This document shows, piece after piece, positions 26,398 to 36,109 of a DNA stretch of 64,000 nucleotides. The notes beneath the pieces are model-generated. The model had not been told where the DNA came from, did not search any database, and worked only from the letters and a program-made list of their open reading frames with translations. The stretch comes from Xanthomonas sp. SI (lineage in GTDB: Bacteria > Pseudomonadota > Gammaproteobacteria > Xanthomonadales > Xanthomonadaceae). The position numbers were made by a program, and so were the translations under genes. The stretch lies in assembly GCF_014236855.1 (NCBI RefSeq), contig NZ_CP051261.1:310001-374000 (forward strand). The letters are read 5' to 3'. Position 1 is the stretch's first letter. Each line of letters begins with the position of its first letter.

Positions 26398-28041
26398 ATG
26401 TCCGCCGCCGCCTTCGCCGCTACATCCCCGTCCGCCGACCGCTCCACCCCCGGCATCACCCTGACCGCCTCGCTGGCCGGCCAGGACGCCCTGTTGCCGC
26501 CGGCGGCGCTGGCCTTGCTGGTGTCGCTGCACCGGGCGATCGAACCCGAGCGCCAGGCGCGGTTGGCGGCGCGCCGCGAGCGCCAGGCCTATTTCGATGG
26601 TGGCGGCCTGCCGGACTTCCGTGCCGACACCCAGGCGATCCGCGCCGGCGACTGGCGCGTGGCGCCGCTGCCGGCCGCCCTGCAGGACCGCCGCGTCGAG
26701 ATCACCGGTCCGACCGATCCGAAGATGGTCATCAACGCGCTGAACTCCGGCGCCAAGGTGTACATGGCCGACTTCGAGGACTCGACCGCGCCGACCTGGC
26801 GCAACCTGGTCGCCGGGCAGCGCGCGCTGGTCGAGGCGGTGGCCGGCACGCTGACCTTCAGCGCGCCGCAGGCGCGCGACGGCAGCGCGGGCAAGCGCTA
26901 CGCGCTCAAGCCCTTTGAGGAGCAGGCGGTGCTGATCGTGCGCCCGCGCGGCTGGCACCTGGACGAAAAGCATGTGCTGGTCGACGGCCAGCCACTGGCC
27001 GGCGGCCTGTTCGACGCGGCGCTGTTCGCCTTCCACAACGGCCGCGCGCTGCTGGCCAAGGACCGCGGCCCGTACCTGTACCTGCCCAAGCTGCAATCGA
27101 TGGAAGAGGCCGCGCTGTGGGAAGCCGCGCTGTCGCACATCGAGGCGATGCTGGGCCTGCCGCAGGGCCAGATCAAGGTCACCGTGCTGATCGAGACGCT
27201 GCCGGCGGTGTTCGAGATGGACGAGATCCTGCATGCGCTGCGCGAGCGCATCGTCGGCCTGAACTGCGGCCGCTGGGACTACATCTTTTCCTACCTGAAG
27301 ACCTTCCGCCGCCACCCCGACCGGGTGCTGCCCGAGCGCGGCCAGGTGACCATGACCCAGCCGTTCCTGAAGGCGTATTCGGAACTGCTGATCCGCACCT
27401 GCCATCGCCGCGGCGCGCATGCGATGGGCGGCATGGCCGCGCAGATCCCGATCGGCCACGACGAGGCGGCCAACGAGCAGGCGATGGCGCGGGTGCGCGC
27501 GGACAAGCTGCGCGAAGTCACCGCCGGCCACGACGGCACCTGGGTCGCGCATCCGGCGCTGATCCCGATCGCCCGCGCCATCTTCGACGAGCACATGCGC
27601 GCGCCGAACCAGCACGACGTGCGCCGCGAGGACGTGCAGGCCGACCGCGACACGCTGATCGCGCCATCCACCGGCACCATCACCCGCGCCGGCTTCGAGG
27701 GCAACATCGAAGTGTGCGTGCGCTACCTGGCCGCATGGCTGGACGGCAACGGCTGCGTGCCGATCCACCACCTGATGGAAGACGCGGCCACTGCCGAGAT
27801 CAGCCGCAGCCAGCTATGGCAGTGGCTGCACGTGGGCGGCCTGCACCTGGACGACGGCACCGCGATCGACTTCGCGCTGTTCGACGGCTGCATGCGCCAG
27901 CTGCCGGCGCGCCTGGGCGAACGCGCGCTGCTGCCCGGCGGCAACCGCCTGGACGACGCCATCGCGCTGTTGGACACGCTGACCCGCAGCGAGGACTTGG
28001 CCGAGTTCCTGACCTTGCCGGCTTACCAGATGATCGAGTGA
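26398..28041 (+). CDS. aceB: Malate synthase A
   Basis: The 547-aa length fits malate synthase A. Landmark segments are present: [20 protein letters not shown] then FEDSTAPTW, the conserved [20 protein letters not shown], the [16 protein letters not shown] stretch and the catalytic-lid region with [16 protein letters not shown]. The enzyme joins glyoxylate and acetyl-CoA to form malate in the cytoplasm. CATCGAGGAACC supplies a ribosome-binding site before ATG 26398. It is followed on the same strand by aceA, so the two glyoxylate-shunt enzymes are probably an operon. Confidence 0.97.
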   Translation: MSAAAFAATSPSADRSTPGITLTASLAGQDALLPPAALALLVSLHRAIEPERQARLAARRERQAYFDGGGLPDFRADTQAIRAGDWRVAPLPAALQDRRVEITGPTDPKMVINALNSGAKVYMADFEDSTAPTWRNLVAGQRALVEAVAGTLTFSAPQARDGSAGKRYALKPFEEQAVLIVRPRGWHLDEKHVLVDGQPLAGGLFDAALFAFHNGRALLAKDRGPYLYLPKLQSMEEAALWEAALSHIEAMLGLPQGQIKVTVLIETLPAVFEMDEILHALRERIVGLNCGRWDYIFSYLKTFRRHPDRVLPERGQVTMTQPFLKAYSELLIRTCHRRGAHAMGGMAAQIPIGHDEAANEQAMARVRADKLREVTAGHDGTWVAHPALIPIARAIFDEHMRAPNQHDVRREDVQADRDTLIAPSTGTITRAGFEGNIEVCVRYLAAWLDGNGCVPIHHLMEDAATAEISRSQLWQWLHVGGLHLDDGTAIDFALFDGCMRQLPARLGERALLPGGNRLDDAIALLDTLTRSEDLAEFLTLPAYQMIE

Positions 28042-28049
28042 TTGGAGCT

Positions 28050-28078
28050 GGGAGTGGGGAATCGGGAATGGGGAATCG
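28050..28078. repeat. GGGAATC-type short tandem repeat
   Basis: GGGAGTGGGGAATCGGGAAT then GGGGAATCG, a degenerate array of GGGAATC units just after the aceB stop. Reverse-complement versions recur at 51586-51609 and 54712-54747. Confidence 0.7.
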
Positions 28079-28184
28079 TGAAAGCGACATTCCTGCGCCT
28101 GACCTCTTCCGTGCCTTCCATGCTTTTCGTCCGAAACACCGCTCCACCGTTTCATCGCCGTATCCATTCCGAGGAGAACGCAAG

Positions 28185-29480
28185 ATGAGCACCACGTTGC
28201 AGACCGCCGAACAGATCCAGCACGCCTGGGACACCGATCCGCGCTGGGCCGGGATCGCCCGCAACTACACCGCCGCCGACGTGGTGCGCCTGCGCGGCAC
28301 CGTGCACGTGGAGCATTCGCTGGCCCGGCTCGGTGCCGAGAAGCTGTGGAAATACCTGCACGAAAAGGACTTCGTCAACGCGCTGGGCGCGCTGACCGGC
28401 AACCAGGCGATGCAGCAGGTCAAGGCCGGGCTCAACGCGATCTACCTGTCCGGCTGGCAGGTCGCCGCCGACGCCAACCTGGCCGGGCAGATGTACCCGG
28501 ACCAGTCGCTGTACCCGGCCGATTCGGTGCCGGCGGTGGTCAAGCGCATCAACAACACGCTGCTGCGCGCCGACCAGCTGCACCATGCCGAGGGCAAGGA
28601 CGAGATCGACTTCCTGCAGCCGATCGTGGCCGATGCCGAGGCCGGTTTCGGCGGCGTGCTCAATGCCTTCGAACTGATGAAGGCGATGATCGAGGCCGGC
28701 GCGGCCGGCGTGCACTTCGAGGACCAGCTGGCTTCGGTGAAGAAGTGCGGGCACATGGGCGGCAAGGTGCTGGTGCCGACCCGCGAGGCGATCGAGAAGC
28801 TCAATGCCGCGCGCCTGGCCGCCGATGTGCTGGGCGTGCCGACGCTGCTGGTCGCGCGCACCGACGCCGAGGCCGCCGACCTGGTGACCAGCGACATCGA
28901 CCCCAACGACCGCCCGTTCACCACCGGCGAGCGCACCGTCGAAGGCTTCTTCAAGACCAACAAGGGCCTGGACCAGGCGATCAGCCGCGGTCTGGCCTAC
29001 GCGCCCTACGCCGACCTGATCTGGTGCGAGACCGGCAAGCCGGACCTGGAATTCGCGCGCCGGTTCGCCGAGGCGATCCACGCGAAGTTCCCGGGCAAGC
29101 TGCTGGCCTACAACTGCTCGCCGAGCTTCAACTGGAAGAAGAACCTGGACGACGCGACCATCGCCACGTTCCAAAAAGAGATCGCCCGCTATGGCTACAA
29201 GTTCCAGTTCATCACCCTGGCCGGCTTCCATGCGCTGAACTACTCGATGTTCAATCTGGCGCACGGCTATGCGCGCCGACAGATGAGCGCCTTCGTCGAG
29301 TTGCAGGAAGCCGAGTTCGCCGCCGCCGATCGCGGCTTCACCGCGGTCAAGCACCAGCGCGAGGTCGGTACCGGCTACTTCGACGCGGTGACCCAGGCGA
29401 TCCAGCAGGGCCAGTCTTCCACCACCGCACTGAAGGGCTCGACGGAAGAAGAGCAGTTCCACGGCGAAAAGGCCGCCTGA
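28185..29480 (+). CDS. aceA: Isocitrate lyase
   Basis: The 431-aa protein carries the active-site signature KKCGHMGGK with catalytic Cys188 and other conserved segments ([28 protein letters not shown]-type [37 protein letters not shown]). It cleaves isocitrate to succinate and glyoxylate, the first step of the shunt that spares carbon during growth on acetate or fatty acids. GAGGAGAACGCAAG precedes the ATG. The 143 bp after aceB hold a GGGAATC repeat but no strong terminator; a very strong terminator follows aceA. Confidence 0.98.
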   Translation: MSTTLQTAEQIQHAWDTDPRWAGIARNYTAADVVRLRGTVHVEHSLARLGAEKLWKYLHEKDFVNALGALTGNQAMQQVKAGLNAIYLSGWQVAADANLAGQMYPDQSLYPADSVPAVVKRINNTLLRADQLHHAEGKDEIDFLQPIVADAEAGFGGVLNAFELMKAMIEAGAAGVHFEDQLASVKKCGHMGGKVLVPTREAIEKLNAARLAADVLGVPTLLVARTDAEAADLVTSDIDPNDRPFTTGERTVEGFFKTNKGLDQAISRGLAYAPYADLIWCETGKPDLEFARRFAEAIHAKFPGKLLAYNCSPSFNWKKNLDDATIATFQKEIARYGYKFQFITLAGFHALNYSMFNLAHGYARRQMSAFVELQEAEFAAADRGFTAVKHQREVGTGYFDAVTQAIQQGQSSTTALKGSTEEEQFHGEKAA

Positions 29481-29526
29481 CCTGCAGCCAGGCGTCCATT
29501 GCTTGCCGATCCCCATGGGAGGGGAG

Positions 29527-29553
29527 AGCCCGGGTTCGCCCGGGCTTTTTTTT
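29527..29553 (+). terminator. Rho-independent terminator after aceA
   Basis: AGCCCGGG and CCCGGGCT form a perfect 8-bp stem closed by a TTCG tetraloop, followed by seven further T residues. It isolates the glyoxylate operon from the signalling genes. Confidence 0.97.
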
Positions 29554-29775
29554 GCGTGCGCTGTGGTGTCTGAGCAGGCGACGGTGCGGTGTCTACGAGT
29601 TGCGACAGGACTGGGTGCGGCGACGCCGTACCGCTGGACCGACAAGGCCTGATTCCTGGCCCTTTCTCGGTCTCCGCCCTTGCGAGATTGAATGTGATCG
29701 CATCAGCGGAGATTCGTTCAGGTGCTATGCTTTGCGCAAGATGGCGGGCGACGCCAAGAGCAGTAGGGGGGCTGG

Positions 29776-30822
29776 ATGAGCTGCGACAGCGCCGCGTCCA
29801 ATGCACGCGAGACAATTCCGACGGTTGCTGTGGTCGCTCCCAAGCCCAATGAGCTGACGGTGCTGACTGCCGCGGAGCTGCGCCTGTTCTCCGAGTTCGG
29901 CCGTTCGCGCACGGTGCGCGCCGGCGACGTGCTGTTCCGGCGCGGCGACGGCGGCAGCGCCATGTTCGTGATCAACAGCGGCGTGATCGACCTGGATTTC
30001 GGCGAGGACCTGGTCGTCAAGCATCTCGGACACGGCGAATTCTTCGGCGAGCTCGGCCTGTTGATCGGCAGCCACATGCGCAGCGCCGACGCCATCGCCG
30101 CCAGCGACGGCGTGCTGGTGGAACTGGACCACGACGACTTCCAGCGCCTGGTGGAGCGCGATCCGGGCCTGGTCGCCTACTTCCTGCGCCGCACCATCAT
30201 GCGCGTGGTGATGAACGAGCAGACCTTGATCCGCCAGCTGCGCCGCCGCAACCACGACCTGGAAGCGGCGCTGGACAATCTGTACGCCACCACCCACCAG
30301 CTCACCCAGACCGAAGAGCTGGTGCGCACCGACGAACTGACCGGCCTGCACAACCGCCGCGGCCTGATCCTGCGCCTGCAGGAATGCCGCCGCGACGGCC
30401 GCTCGCCCGGCCCCGGCCTGCTGCTGATCGACTGCGACCGCTTCAAGCGCATCAACGACGAGCACGGCCATCTGGTCGGCGACCGCGTGCTGCAGAACGT
30501 CGCCAACATCCTGCGCTCCGTCGCCGGCCAGGACGACATCGCCTGCCGCCTCGGCGGCGACGAATTCTGCCTGCTGGTGTCCACCGGCAACGCGGACGAC
30601 CTGCGCCGCATCGGCGAGTTCGTGATCGCCACCGTGCAGAACCTGCTCGGCGTGCCGCACCCGCTGCCGCACATCTGCCCGGTCAGCATCGGCATCAGCC
30701 GGGTCGATCCGCAATCCGATTGGAACGACTGGTACGCCAACGCCGACGCCGCGCTGTACGAGGCCAAGCGCCTCGGCGGCAACCGCTTGTATTGGCACGA
30801 CCTCGCCTCCGGCTCGCGCTGA
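29776..30822 (+). CDS. Cyclic-nucleotide-binding diguanylate cyclase (cNMP-GGDEF)
   Basis: The 348-aa cytoplasmic protein has an N-terminal CRP-type cyclic-nucleotide-binding domain (about residues 30-140, with the phosphate-binding cassette region FFGELGLLIGS near 89-99). A helical linker follows (about 141-183), then a GGDEF domain with intact GGDEF at residues 260-264. No RxxD product-inhibition site is seen just upstream of the GGDEF. It should therefore make c-di-GMP under the control of cAMP or cGMP. The arrangement matches the X. campestris protein I recall as XC_0249, reported to bind cGMP made by its neighbour XC_0250. The next gene, 26 bp downstream, encodes such a nucleotidyl cyclase. 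Confidence 0.93.
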   Translation: MSCDSAASNARETIPTVAVVAPKPNELTVLTAAELRLFSEFGRSRTVRAGDVLFRRGDGGSAMFVINSGVIDLDFGEDLVVKHLGHGEFFGELGLLIGSHMRSADAIAASDGVLVELDHDDFQRLVERDPGLVAYFLRRTIMRVVMNEQTLIRQLRRRNHDLEAALDNLYATTHQLTQTEELVRTDELTGLHNRRGLILRLQECRRDGRSPGPGLLLIDCDRFKRINDEHGHLVGDRVLQNVANILRSVAGQDDIACRLGGDEFCLLVSTGNADDLRRIGEFVIATVQNLLGVPHPLPHICPVSIGISRVDPQSDWNDWYANADAALYEAKRLGGNRLYWHDLASGSR

Positions 30823-30848
30823 GCCCATCAACAACCCTCGAGCTGCCC

Positions 30849-33485
30849 ATGAACGACGCCCACCAGCCGCAGCCCGACGCCCCGCAACTGCGAACGCTGC
30901 TGCTGACCGACCTGTGCGATTCGATGGCGCTGGTGGAGCGGCTGGGCGACGCCAAGGCCGCCGAACTGTTCAAGCTGCACGATCACCTGGTGCTGGAACT
31001 GCAGCAGCGCTGGCGCGGACGCCTGATCGACCGTTCCGACGGCCTGCTGCTGCTGTTCGAGCGGCCGATCGACGGTCTCGGGTTCGCCCTGGACTACAGC
31101 CGCGGCCTGCACGAGCTGGGCAAGCAGCGCAAACTGGTACTGAAAGTGCGCGCCGGCCTGCACGTCGGCGAGGTGCTGACCTGGCGCAACAGCGATGCCG
31201 CGGTGCAGGTCGGCGCCAAGCCGCTGGAAGTGGAGGGCCTGGCCAAGCCGACCGCGGCGCGGCTGATGACCCTGGCCCGGCCCGGGCAGATCCTGCTGTC
31301 GGCGGTGGCCGAGTCGCTGACCCACCGCGCCGCGCGCGAACTGGGCGAGCGCGGCGAACGCCTGCTGTGGAAATCGCACGGCCGCTGGCGCTTCAAGGGC
31401 GTGCCGACGGCGCAGGAGATCTACGAAGTCGGCGAGATCGGCAACACCCCGCTGCGCGCGCCGAAGCCGACGCCGAAGGCGTGGCGGGACATCCCGCTGT
31501 GGCGGCGGCCGGCGGCGCTGGTAGCGGAGGCTACGCTGACCCTGGGGGCGGTCGCCGCGTTGCTGTTCTTCGGTCGTCCGGAGCCGGCCATCGCATTCGC
31601 CGAGCGCGACTGGATCGTGGTCGGTGACCTGCGCAACCTCACTGGCAACGCGACGCTCGACGCTTCGCTCGACCAGGCGTTCCGGATCAGCCTGGAGCAA
31701 TCGCGCTACGTCAACCTGCTCAGCGACCTCAAGGTGCGTGACACCCTGGGCCGGATGAAGCGTAGCCCGGACAGCAAGATCGACCGCGCGGTTGCCTCGG
31801 AGATCGCGCTGCGCGATGGCGCGCGCGCGGTGATCCTGCCGACCGTTGCTGAAATAGGCGGACGGATCCGCGTCACGGTTGAATTGGTCGACCCGGCGAC
31901 GCAGGCGACCGTACATACCGAGTCGCAGACCGGGCGTGGATTGGAGTCGGTTCTAGCGTCGGTGGACACGGTCAGCGGCCAGTTGCGGCACCAGCTCGGC
32001 GAAGCCATCCAATCGGTCGAGCAGGCATCCAAGCCGTTGCCTCAGGTGACGACGTCAAATCTGGATGCTTTGCGTGCGTATGCGCTCGGGATTGACGCCA
32101 CGGGCCAAGGCAACTGGAAACAGGCCGAACAGAATTTCCGCGTGGCGATCAACCTCGACCCGCAGTTCGCGCTGGCCTATGTCGGTATTGCCCGGGTCAT
32201 CATGGCAACCTCGGACCGTGGCGCAGCAGTACCGTATCTTCAGAAGGCGCTGACTTATAAAGCGCGTCTGCCGGCGCGCGACCAACTCTATCTCGACGCA
32301 TACTCGGCCGAACTTGGCGACAGCCCGGCGGCACTGGGCGGGTGGCAGCAGTTGGTGCGCATGTATCCCGACAGCTTCGCCGGACACGGCAACGTATTCT
32401 GGCACTTGTTCCAGGCCAACCGGTTCGCCGAGGCATTGCCGCATGCCGTTGCCGCCGATACTTCGCAGGATCCGTATCGATCGATCGCCACCGACGATAT
32501 AGGCCGCGTCTATCTGGTGCAGGGAAAACTGGAACAGGCCAAGGCCCAGTTCACTCAAGTCTCGCTGCAGGACAAGAGCGGTCCCGGACGGCGTCTGGCT
32601 AACGTATTGGCGCTACAAGGCAACTATGCCGAGGCCGAAGCGCGGCTGCGCGCCATTCCCAAGAGCGAGTATGCGAACGACGACATGGTGCCGCGCCTGG
32701 ACCTGATCGCGCTGAAGGTGGATCAGGGCAAATGGGATGAAGTGGCCACCGAGCTGAGCGACGCGATCAAGGCCGGTCGCTCGACCAACGACTTCACCCA
32801 GGCCCAGTTCGGTTTCTTGCAGTTATCGGTCCAGGCCGTGACGTTGCCGTCCAGCAAGGTGCTGCCGCGACTGCGGCAATGGCAAAACGGACAGCTGCAG
32901 CGGCAGGAACGGGCGCTTCCGGGCGAGCCATATGCGAATGATCGCGCTGCACTCATTCTCGCCGCCGCCTATCTCGCGCAGCGACTGGGCGATGACGCGT
33001 TGTCGGCGCCGGCACTGAAGGTTGCCGGTCCGTGGGCGCAGACGTCGGCGGATCCGACGCTGGGCAAGCTACTGCGTATCGTGCAGGCGGGTCAGCATCG
33101 CTTGCGCGGCGAGTACGCGCAAGCACTCGCGTTGCTGGCGCCGCGCGATGACGATCTGCTGCAGTCGCGGGTGGCGCTGTATCTCACCTTGCAAGCCGCC
33201 GGGAAGCATCGCCAGGCGTTGGAGCAGGCGGACTGGATCGGCGCGCACCGAGGCCTCGCCTATGGCGAGGCCTCGATATCGCAGTCGTTGCAGACCTTGA
33301 ATGTCGCCGATACGCGCATGGCCGGTCGCTGGGCGGCGCAAGCCCTGTCGGATCTGGACAGGGTCCCGGATGCGCGGCGGCGAATCGACGCGCTGTTCGC
33401 CGTCTGGCCTAGCGCGGCGATGCCTGCTTACTTGAGGGAAACGGTCGAGGCGACCTTGCCGGCTTCGAAACAAAAGACGACGTGA
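30849..33485 (+). CDS. Class III nucleotidyl cyclase with TPR domain; 'peptide modification system cyclase' family
   Basis: The 878-aa protein begins with a class III cyclase homology domain (about residues 10-200): LLLTDLCDSMAL holds metal-binding Asp21, DRSDGLLLLF holds Asp64, and GLHVGEVL follows. One transmembrane helix (about 222-241) leads to a periplasmic region with a FlgO/TolB-like part (about 250-390) and TPR-like repeats to the end. It matches the family named putative peptide modification system cyclase (TIGR04510), found beside NHLP-type peptides in Xanthomonadaceae, and the position of XC_0250, a guanylate cyclase in X. campestris. The product probably feeds the cNMP-GGDEF protein encoded just upstream. 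The last 58 bases overlap the convergent peptide gene. Base composition is lower in GC over 31.8-33.4 kb than in neighbouring genes. Confidence 0.9.
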   Translation: MNDAHQPQPDAPQLRTLLLTDLCDSMALVERLGDAKAAELFKLHDHLVLELQQRWRGRLIDRSDGLLLLFERPIDGLGFALDYSRGLHELGKQRKLVLKVRAGLHVGEVLTWRNSDAAVQVGAKPLEVEGLAKPTAARLMTLARPGQILLSAVAESLTHRAARELGERGERLLWKSHGRWRFKGVPTAQEIYEVGEIGNTPLRAPKPTPKAWRDIPLWRRPAALVAEATLTLGAVAALLFFGRPEPAIAFAERDWIVVGDLRNLTGNATLDASLDQAFRISLEQSRYVNLLSDLKVRDTLGRMKRSPDSKIDRAVASEIALRDGARAVILPTVAEIGGRIRVTVELVDPATQATVHTESQTGRGLESVLASVDTVSGQLRHQLGEAIQSVEQASKPLPQVTTSNLDALRAYALGIDATGQGNWKQAEQNFRVAINLDPQFALAYVGIARVIMATSDRGAAVPYLQKALTYKARLPARDQLYLDAYSAELGDSPAALGGWQQLVRMYPDSFAGHGNVFWHLFQANRFAEALPHAVAADTSQDPYRSIATDDIGRVYLVQGKLEQAKAQFTQVSLQDKSGPGRRLANVLALQGNYAEAEARLRAIPKSEYANDDMVPRLDLIALKVDQGKWDEVATELSDAIKAGRSTNDFTQAQFGFLQLSVQAVTLPSSKVLPRLRQWQNGQLQRQERALPGEPYANDRAALILAAAYLAQRLGDDALSAPALKVAGPWAQTSADPTLGKLLRIVQAGQHRLRGEYAQALALLAPRDDDLLQSRVALYLTLQAAGKHRQALEQADWIGAHRGLAYGEASISQSLQTLNVADTRMAGRWAAQALSDLDRVPDARRRIDALFAVWPSAAMPAYLRETVEATLPASKQKTT

Positions 33486-33769
33486 TGGTTGCCGTCCACC
33501 GTCAGGTGGCTGACCAGCTCCTTGCGCGCCTTGGCGATTTCTTCCTTTGACGCCAGTTCCTGCGTGGTCATGCAGAAGAACGGCGCGCCCTGCGTGGGCG
33601 GCGTCGGGTCAGCGGCCAGGGCGTGGTCGGCCGGCTTGTAGCCGAGACTGGCGAGAGCGGCGACCGGATTTTCCTGGAAGCTGGTGCGGAAAGCGTCGTC
33701 GGTGCTGAGCAGCTCCAGCAGGCGGTCGGCGATGTCGGCAGGCAACGGATCGTGGGGAGCGGTATTCAT
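33428..33769 (-). CDS. NHLP-related putative modified (RiPP-like) peptide precursor
   Basis: The 113-aa protein has a leader resembling the nitrile-hydratase alpha-subunit/NHLP type (LLSTDDAFRTSFQENPVAAL then ASLGY). A Pro-rich junction (ADPTPPTQGAP) follows, then a C-terminal part with two cysteines (Cys66 in FFCMTT and Cys100 in VVFCFEAGK). This is the pattern of the Xanthomonadaceae modified-peptide family (TIGR04509). The ATG at 33769 has AGGA-type sequence weakly placed; the frame is open a further 18 codons. It is divergent from a SagB-related dehydrogenase and convergent with the cyclase, overlapping it by 58 bp. What modification occurs, if any, is not known. Confidence 0.88.
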   Translation of the reverse strand: MNTAPHDPLPADIADRLLELLSTDDAFRTSFQENPVAALASLGYKPADHALAADPTPPTQGAPFFCMTTQELASKEEIAKARKELVSHLTVDGNHHVVFCFEAGKVASTVSLK

Positions 33770-33873
33770 AGGAGTGTCATCTCGCAGGGAAGGGTGATGT
33801 TCGGCGCGACGCGTAAGGCGCAACCACTATATCTATCGGCATAATCGCCTACCAACTGAATAGGTCTTTCCGC

Positions 33874-35061
33874 ATGCGCGTGCGCCGCTGTTTTCATCTG
33901 TTCCTCGAGCCGCGCGAGGTCAGCCGCTTCGATATGGCCTCGCTGTTGGCAGGAGGCAATGGCCTCAAGCGCGAACGGCAATGGGTCGCGCTGGCGCCGC
34001 ATCTGGACCATGAGGTGGAGGTCGATGCGTTGGAGCGGGAACTGCTGGGCACGCTCAGTGCGGGCGATTGGATCGAGGCGCAGGCATTGCCGCCGGATTG
34101 CGCCGCCGCCAGCACGCGCCTGCTCGAGGTCGGCCTGCTATTGAGCGACGCCGACACGGCGCGCGCTGGCTTCGCCGAGCGCGACGCGGCCATGCGCGAA
34201 ACCTACTGGTGGGGGCCGGCCGCACTGGCGCACCGCTTCGGGCGCTGGCAAGGCAGCGACAGCGTCGTGGCGATGGAGGCCAATGGACTGACCACGGCCG
34301 CCGGTCTGTGCGAGAAGCTCGGCCCGCCGCCTGCGGAAGTGGGCGAGCGCGTTGCGGCCGCCATGCGCCTGCCGTTGCCGCGCCAGCAGGAGGATGACTT
34401 CGATGCGCTGCTCGCGCGGCGCGCCACCTGCCGCAATTTCGATACCGCGCGGCCCTTGCCGCTGGCTGCGTTCTCGCAGCTGATGCAGCGGGTGTTCGCA
34501 GCACGCGCCAGGGTCGAGGCCGACGGTGTCGCTGCATTTCTGAAGAAGAACGCGCCTTCCGCCGGCGGCTTGCATGCCACCGAGGCCTATCTGATCGTGC
34601 AGCGCGTCGAGGGGCTGGCCCCGGGCCTGTACCACTACCACCCGGTCGACCATGCTCTGGAGCCGTTGCCTGCCGCGGATGTCGCCCTGGACGTGTTGGC
34701 ACGTACCGCCGTCGCCGGTCAGCATTGGTTCGCCGACGCGCCGGTACTGGTGGTGATGGCGCCGCGTTACGCGCGCATTTACTGGAAGTATCGCCACCAT
34801 CCCAAGGCCTACAGGGCGTTGCTGCTGGATATCGGACACCTATCGCAACTGCTTTACCTCTGCGCGACGCACGCGCAGTGGGGTGCGTTCGTGACCTCGG
34901 CGATCAACGAAGTGGACATCGAGCAGGCATTCGGCATGGACCCGTTGCGCGAAGGGCCGCTGGTGGTGTGCGGCTTCGGTTGGCGGGCGCCGGCGTTGAT
35001 CACCGCGGAGTTCGATCCGGCCGGTGCGGTATGGCAGGCCAGCGACTCTCCATCGCCCTGA
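33874..35061 (+). CDS. SagB-related putative peptide maturation dehydrogenase
   Basis: The 395-aa protein has an N-terminal region (about 1-190) without a recognised fold and a C-terminal nitroreductase/SagB-type flavin domain (about 195-385). Supporting segments are LLARRATCRNFDTARPLPL, the FMN-region APSAGGLHATEAYLIVQ, GLYHYHPVDHALEPL and LLLDIGHLSQLLYLCATHAQ. SagB enzymes oxidise azolines to azoles in RiPPs, but no cyclodehydratase (YcaO) gene is present here, so the reaction must differ or use a distant partner. Position and sequence fit TIGR04511 (putative peptide maturation dehydrogenase). It is transcribed away from the precursor gene across 104 bp of AT-rich DNA. Confidence 0.9.
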   Translation: MRVRRCFHLFLEPREVSRFDMASLLAGGNGLKRERQWVALAPHLDHEVEVDALERELLGTLSAGDWIEAQALPPDCAAASTRLLEVGLLLSDADTARAGFAERDAAMRETYWWGPAALAHRFGRWQGSDSVVAMEANGLTTAAGLCEKLGPPPAEVGERVAAAMRLPLPRQQEDDFDALLARRATCRNFDTARPLPLAAFSQLMQRVFAARARVEADGVAAFLKKNAPSAGGLHATEAYLIVQRVEGLAPGLYHYHPVDHALEPLPAADVALDVLARTAVAGQHWFADAPVLVVMAPRYARIYWKYRHHPKAYRALLLDIGHLSQLLYLCATHAQWGAFVTSAINEVDIEQAFGMDPLREGPLVVCGFGWRAPALITAEFDPAGAVWQASDSPSP

Positions 35062-35173
35062 CGAGCGCGTAATGGCGTGAGGCGCTTCCCGTCAGCGCCA
35101 GCGAGCATGGCCGCGGCACTGGTGCCGCGCCACTGCAGCTGCGGTGCCGCCCGCAGCTGACCGCTGCCTGCGC

Positions 35174-35989
35174 TCAGTGCGCCTGGCTGTGCGCCGCTGC
35201 CGTTGCGGCCATAGCCGCCTCGTTGGGTGCGGCCGGTTTGGCTGGCTTGTCGCTATGTTCAAGCAGGTCCAAACGCTTGCCGCCAGGCAGCCGGTAGTCC
35301 AGTTGCTGCTCCAGCGCATCGAGCGCGGCGACCTGCACGCAGAGCGCGTTGGCCCTGGCTTCCAGCGCCTTGCCGCGCGCGTCCATGCGCCGATCCATGT
35401 CCTTCTCCATCGCGTCGGTGCGTTTCTCGATGTCGTCGGCGCGGCCGGTGAACACCGCGAACATCACCCCGCTGGTCAGCGCGCCGGCCATTTCCTCGGC
35501 GGCGGCGCTGACGTCGGCTTCGAACGCCTTGTCGAACGGTTCCTTCTGCCATTGGCCTTTGCCGAGGGTGCGTTCGAGGTGGGCGAGGGCGGCGTCGCGG
35601 TGGCGCTCGATCTTGCGCGCCTTGCTGCGGCTGCCGGTGATCGCTTCGACCACGCCGCCGAAGGCGTCGAAGGTGATGCCGACCACTTCGCGGGCGATGC
35701 CGGCCACTTCGGGCATCAGCGCCTGCGCGCCCTGTTCCATCTGCCGCAAGCGCTGGGCGTCGGCACTGCTCAGCGGCTGCGCGACCCCGTCCACCTGCAG
35801 GCGGCCGTCATGCAGGAATACGGTCTTCGGCGTGCCGGCGCTGCGCGTCAGGGCGACGCCGGTGCGGTCGACAATGACGTCGTAGGGCGTGGAAAAGCCG
35901 CATTGCTGCGAGGAGAACTGCGGGCCGGCGCTGGCACTGGCGGCGGCACCGAGCAGGGAGAGGGTGCATACGGAAAGCAGCAGGCGCAT
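35174..35989 (-). CDS. Exported DUF2884 (YggN-like) protein
   Basis: The 271-aa protein has a signal peptide (MRLLLSVCTLSLLGAAASASA), a beta-rich N-terminal part (YDVIVDRTGVALTRSAG; FLHDGRLQVDG) and a long helical part with charged heptads (KARKIERHRDAALAHLERTL; KRTDAMEKDMDRRMDARGK). This is the DUF2884/YggN family, periplasmic and of unknown function. It converges on the RiPP-associated dehydrogenase gene, with 112 bp between. Confidence 0.85.
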   Translation of the reverse strand: MRLLLSVCTLSLLGAAASASAGPQFSSQQCGFSTPYDVIVDRTGVALTRSAGTPKTVFLHDGRLQVDGVAQPLSSADAQRLRQMEQGAQALMPEVAGIAREVVGITFDAFGGVVEAITGSRSKARKIERHRDAALAHLERTLGKGQWQKEPFDKAFEADVSAAAEEMAGALTSGVMFAVFTGRADDIEKRTDAMEKDMDRRMDARGKALEARANALCVQVAALDALEQQLDYRLPGGKRLDLLEHSDKPAKPAAPNEAAMAATAAAHSQAH

Positions 35990-36109
35990 GGCGGCGGTTC
36001 CTTTGACGATGGCAGCAGCATCGCTGCTGGGCCGTGCTCTGTCGTCTGCGGGAAGTCAGGGTGCGGGAAGTCATGCCCGCACCGCGGTGCGCCGGCAGGC
36101 CGCGCGGGT

